Shown here piece after piece: positions 62,943 to 64,000 of a stretch of 64,000 bases of DNA. The translations under genes were made by a program, and so were the position numbers. The notes under the pieces were generated by a model. It saw nothing but the letters and a program-made list of their open reading frames with translations. It did no database searches and was not told the DNA's origin. The DNA is from Candidatus Pantoea bituminis (GTDB lineage: Bacteria; Pseudomonadota; Gammaproteobacteria; Enterobacterales; Enterobacteriaceae), in NCBI RefSeq assembly GCF_018842675.1, contig NZ_JAGTWO010000004.1, forward strand, positions 3,596,001-3,660,000, given 5' to 3'. Positions within the stretch are counted from its first letter, which is position 1, and every line of letters begins with the position of its first letter.

Positions 62943-63421
62943 ATGACTAACAATGATATTCTGCGCAGCGTGCGCTACATGCTCAATTTGAGCGATGCCA
63001 AAGTGGTGGCGATTTTTGCGCTGGCAGGTTGCGATGTGCCAGAAACCGATGTGCAGACGTGGTTAAAAAAGATGACGACGCCGCGTATCGTCCCTGTCCT
63101 GACGTATTGATGGGTTATTTCCTTAACGGGCTTATTTTCCATCGCCGTGGCAAAAGTGAAGATATGCCAGCGCCTTCCATTGAGCGCAAAATGAACAACA
63201 ACATCTTTATGAAAAAACTGCGCATCGCTTTCGATTTGAAAACTACTGACATTCCTGACGTACTGAAAAAGGCTAACTTCACCGTTTCTCAAGCTGAAAT
63301 TGGCGCGATCTTCCGTAAACCTGATCACAAAAACTACCGCGAGTGCGGCGATCAGATTATGCGTAATTTCCTGAAGGGACTCGCGATGATTCATCGTCCA
63401 AAGACGGGTAAACCGGCTTAA
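62943..63421 (+). CDS. yehS: DUF1456 protein, YehS-like, one-base frameshift
   Basis: Conserved protein with no known function; about 159 residues after correction. Two DUF1456 repeats: MTNNDILRSVRYMLNLSDAK and NIFMKKLRIAFDLKTTDIPD. The frame breaks at 63065-63070, six A where seven are needed (TWLKKDDDAAYRPCPD). E. coli yehS is elsewhere; here it sits between metR and the yigM-like gene. Confidence 0.85.
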
Positions 63422-63450
63422 GTTCGCCTCACGCTCATTGCAAAAATATA

Positions 63451-63486
63451 ACGGCGAAGCCCTGAGTAAAGGCTTCGCCGTTTTTA
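63451..63486 (+). terminator. yehS terminator
   Basis: AACGGCGAAGCC and GGCTTCGCCGTT form a 12-base stem with a 10-base loop, followed by TTT. Confidence 0.88.
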
Positions 63487-63536
63487 CGTTGCTGCTTCGC
63501 CTTTTCGACGAAAAGCCGTCTGGCCACAATCAATAA

Positions 63537-64000
63537 TTATGTCGGACTCTTTCCAATAACCCAGCGTTTATGCACCCATAACGAGGCAATAATTACCGCT
63601 GCCCCCGCGATAAAACTCGGCCAATGCGGCTGCTGCTGCCAAATCGCCAGATTCACCAGTAATCCAGCCGGCACATGCATATTGTTCATGATGCCCAGCG
63701 TGCCTGCATCGACCTGCGTTGCGCCATAGTTCCACATGAAATAACCCAGACCCGAGGCTGCTACGCCTAACCACACCAGAATGCTCCACTGCAGCGAAGT
63801 CGTCGGTAATTTATTCGGATTTCCCCAAATGCACCAGGCGATCGCGGCAATCAGCACCGCGCCAAGATAGAACCAGGAAAAGGCGGTGTGTTGCGGCATT
63901 GGACGCGTTTCTTGCAGGCGTTTGTAACCCACCATGCCAGCCGCAAAACAGATATTTGCCAGCTGCACCAGCAGCAGACCAAACCAGAAATTTTCGCTGA
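63537..64000 (-). CDS. yigM: EamA-family transporter, YigM/BioP-like (partial)
   Basis: C-terminal half of a drug/metabolite transporter superfamily carrier, cut by the right edge. The visible 154 codons hold about five hydrophobic helices (WFYLGAVLIAAIAWCIWG, SILVWLGVAASGLGYFMWN, AAVIIASLWVHKRWV), and GTLGIMNNMHVPAGLLVN fits an EamA repeat. Position after metR matches E. coli yigM, proposed as a biotin carrier. The annotated frame continues past the window; the start is not seen. Confidence 0.8.
   Translation of the reverse strand, partial: SENFWFGLLLVQLANICFAAGMVGYKRLQETRPMPQHTAFSWFYLGAVLIAAIAWCIWGNPNKLPTTSLQWSILVWLGVAASGLGYFMWNYGATQVDAGTLGIMNNMHVPAGLLVNLAIWQQQPHWPSFIAGAAVIIASLWVHKRWVIGKSPT

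Overview
This is a gamma-proteobacterial chromosome segment from the order Enterobacterales. It looks most like the Erwiniaceae (Pantoea/Erwinia), judged from remembered 16S signature stretches and from protein similarity; I ran no search. Gene content is almost entirely conserved core chromosome. I saw no insertion sequence, prophage, integrase, CRISPR array or toxin-antitoxin pair.

Layout. Positions 1-748 are the 5' half of a 16S rRNA gene on the minus strand, with its leader and P1/P2 promoters facing away from purHD, as at E. coli rrnE. Then come purH-purD, yjaH, hupA, yjaG-nfi-hemE-nudC, rsd, and a TPP riboswitch ahead of thiC-thiE. The thiFSGH genes that follow thiE in E. coli are absent; a yjiR/yjiS pair sits there instead. 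Next is the transcription/translation block on the minus strand: rpoC, rpoB, rplL, rplJ, rplA, rplK, nusG, secE, tufB and four tRNAs (Thr-GGT, Gly-TCC, Tyr-GTA, Thr-TGT). A distinctly AT-rich coaA-birA-murB stretch follows, then a complete rrn operon (16S, tRNA-Glu, 23S, 5S, minus strand) whose upstream neighbour is hemG. Beyond it lie hemG-trkH-yigZ-pepQ, fadBA, fre-ubiD, pepE, rfaH, tatD, tatABC, ubiB-ubiJ-ubiE, rmuC, an unrecognised TPR/glycosyltransferase-like gene, udp, dlhH, metE, metR, a yehS-like gene and the start of a yigM/bioP-like transporter cut by the window edge.

Functional grouping. The window carries purine synthesis (purHD under a PurR box), part of thiamine synthesis, haem synthesis (hemE, hemG), ubiquinone synthesis (ubiD, ubiB, ubiJ, ubiE), aerobic fatty-acid oxidation (fadBA with a FadR operator), Tat export, methionine synthesis (metE/metR with MetJ boxes), and the RNA polymerase and ribosomal core.

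Data quality. Ten protein genes (rpoB, nusG, coaA, murB twice, hemG, fadB, ubiB, dlhH, metE, yehS) carry one-base losses, every one in a homopolymer run. The two 16S copies also differ in the length of one C run. The simplest reading is systematic homopolymer under-calling, not decay. The frameshifted genes are therefore annotated at full length with the break marked. I found no convincing novel defence or mobile system. The most unusual items are the AT-rich coaA-birA-murB block, the hemG-rrn-murB junction, the shortened thi operon and the TPR/glycosyltransferase-like gene.
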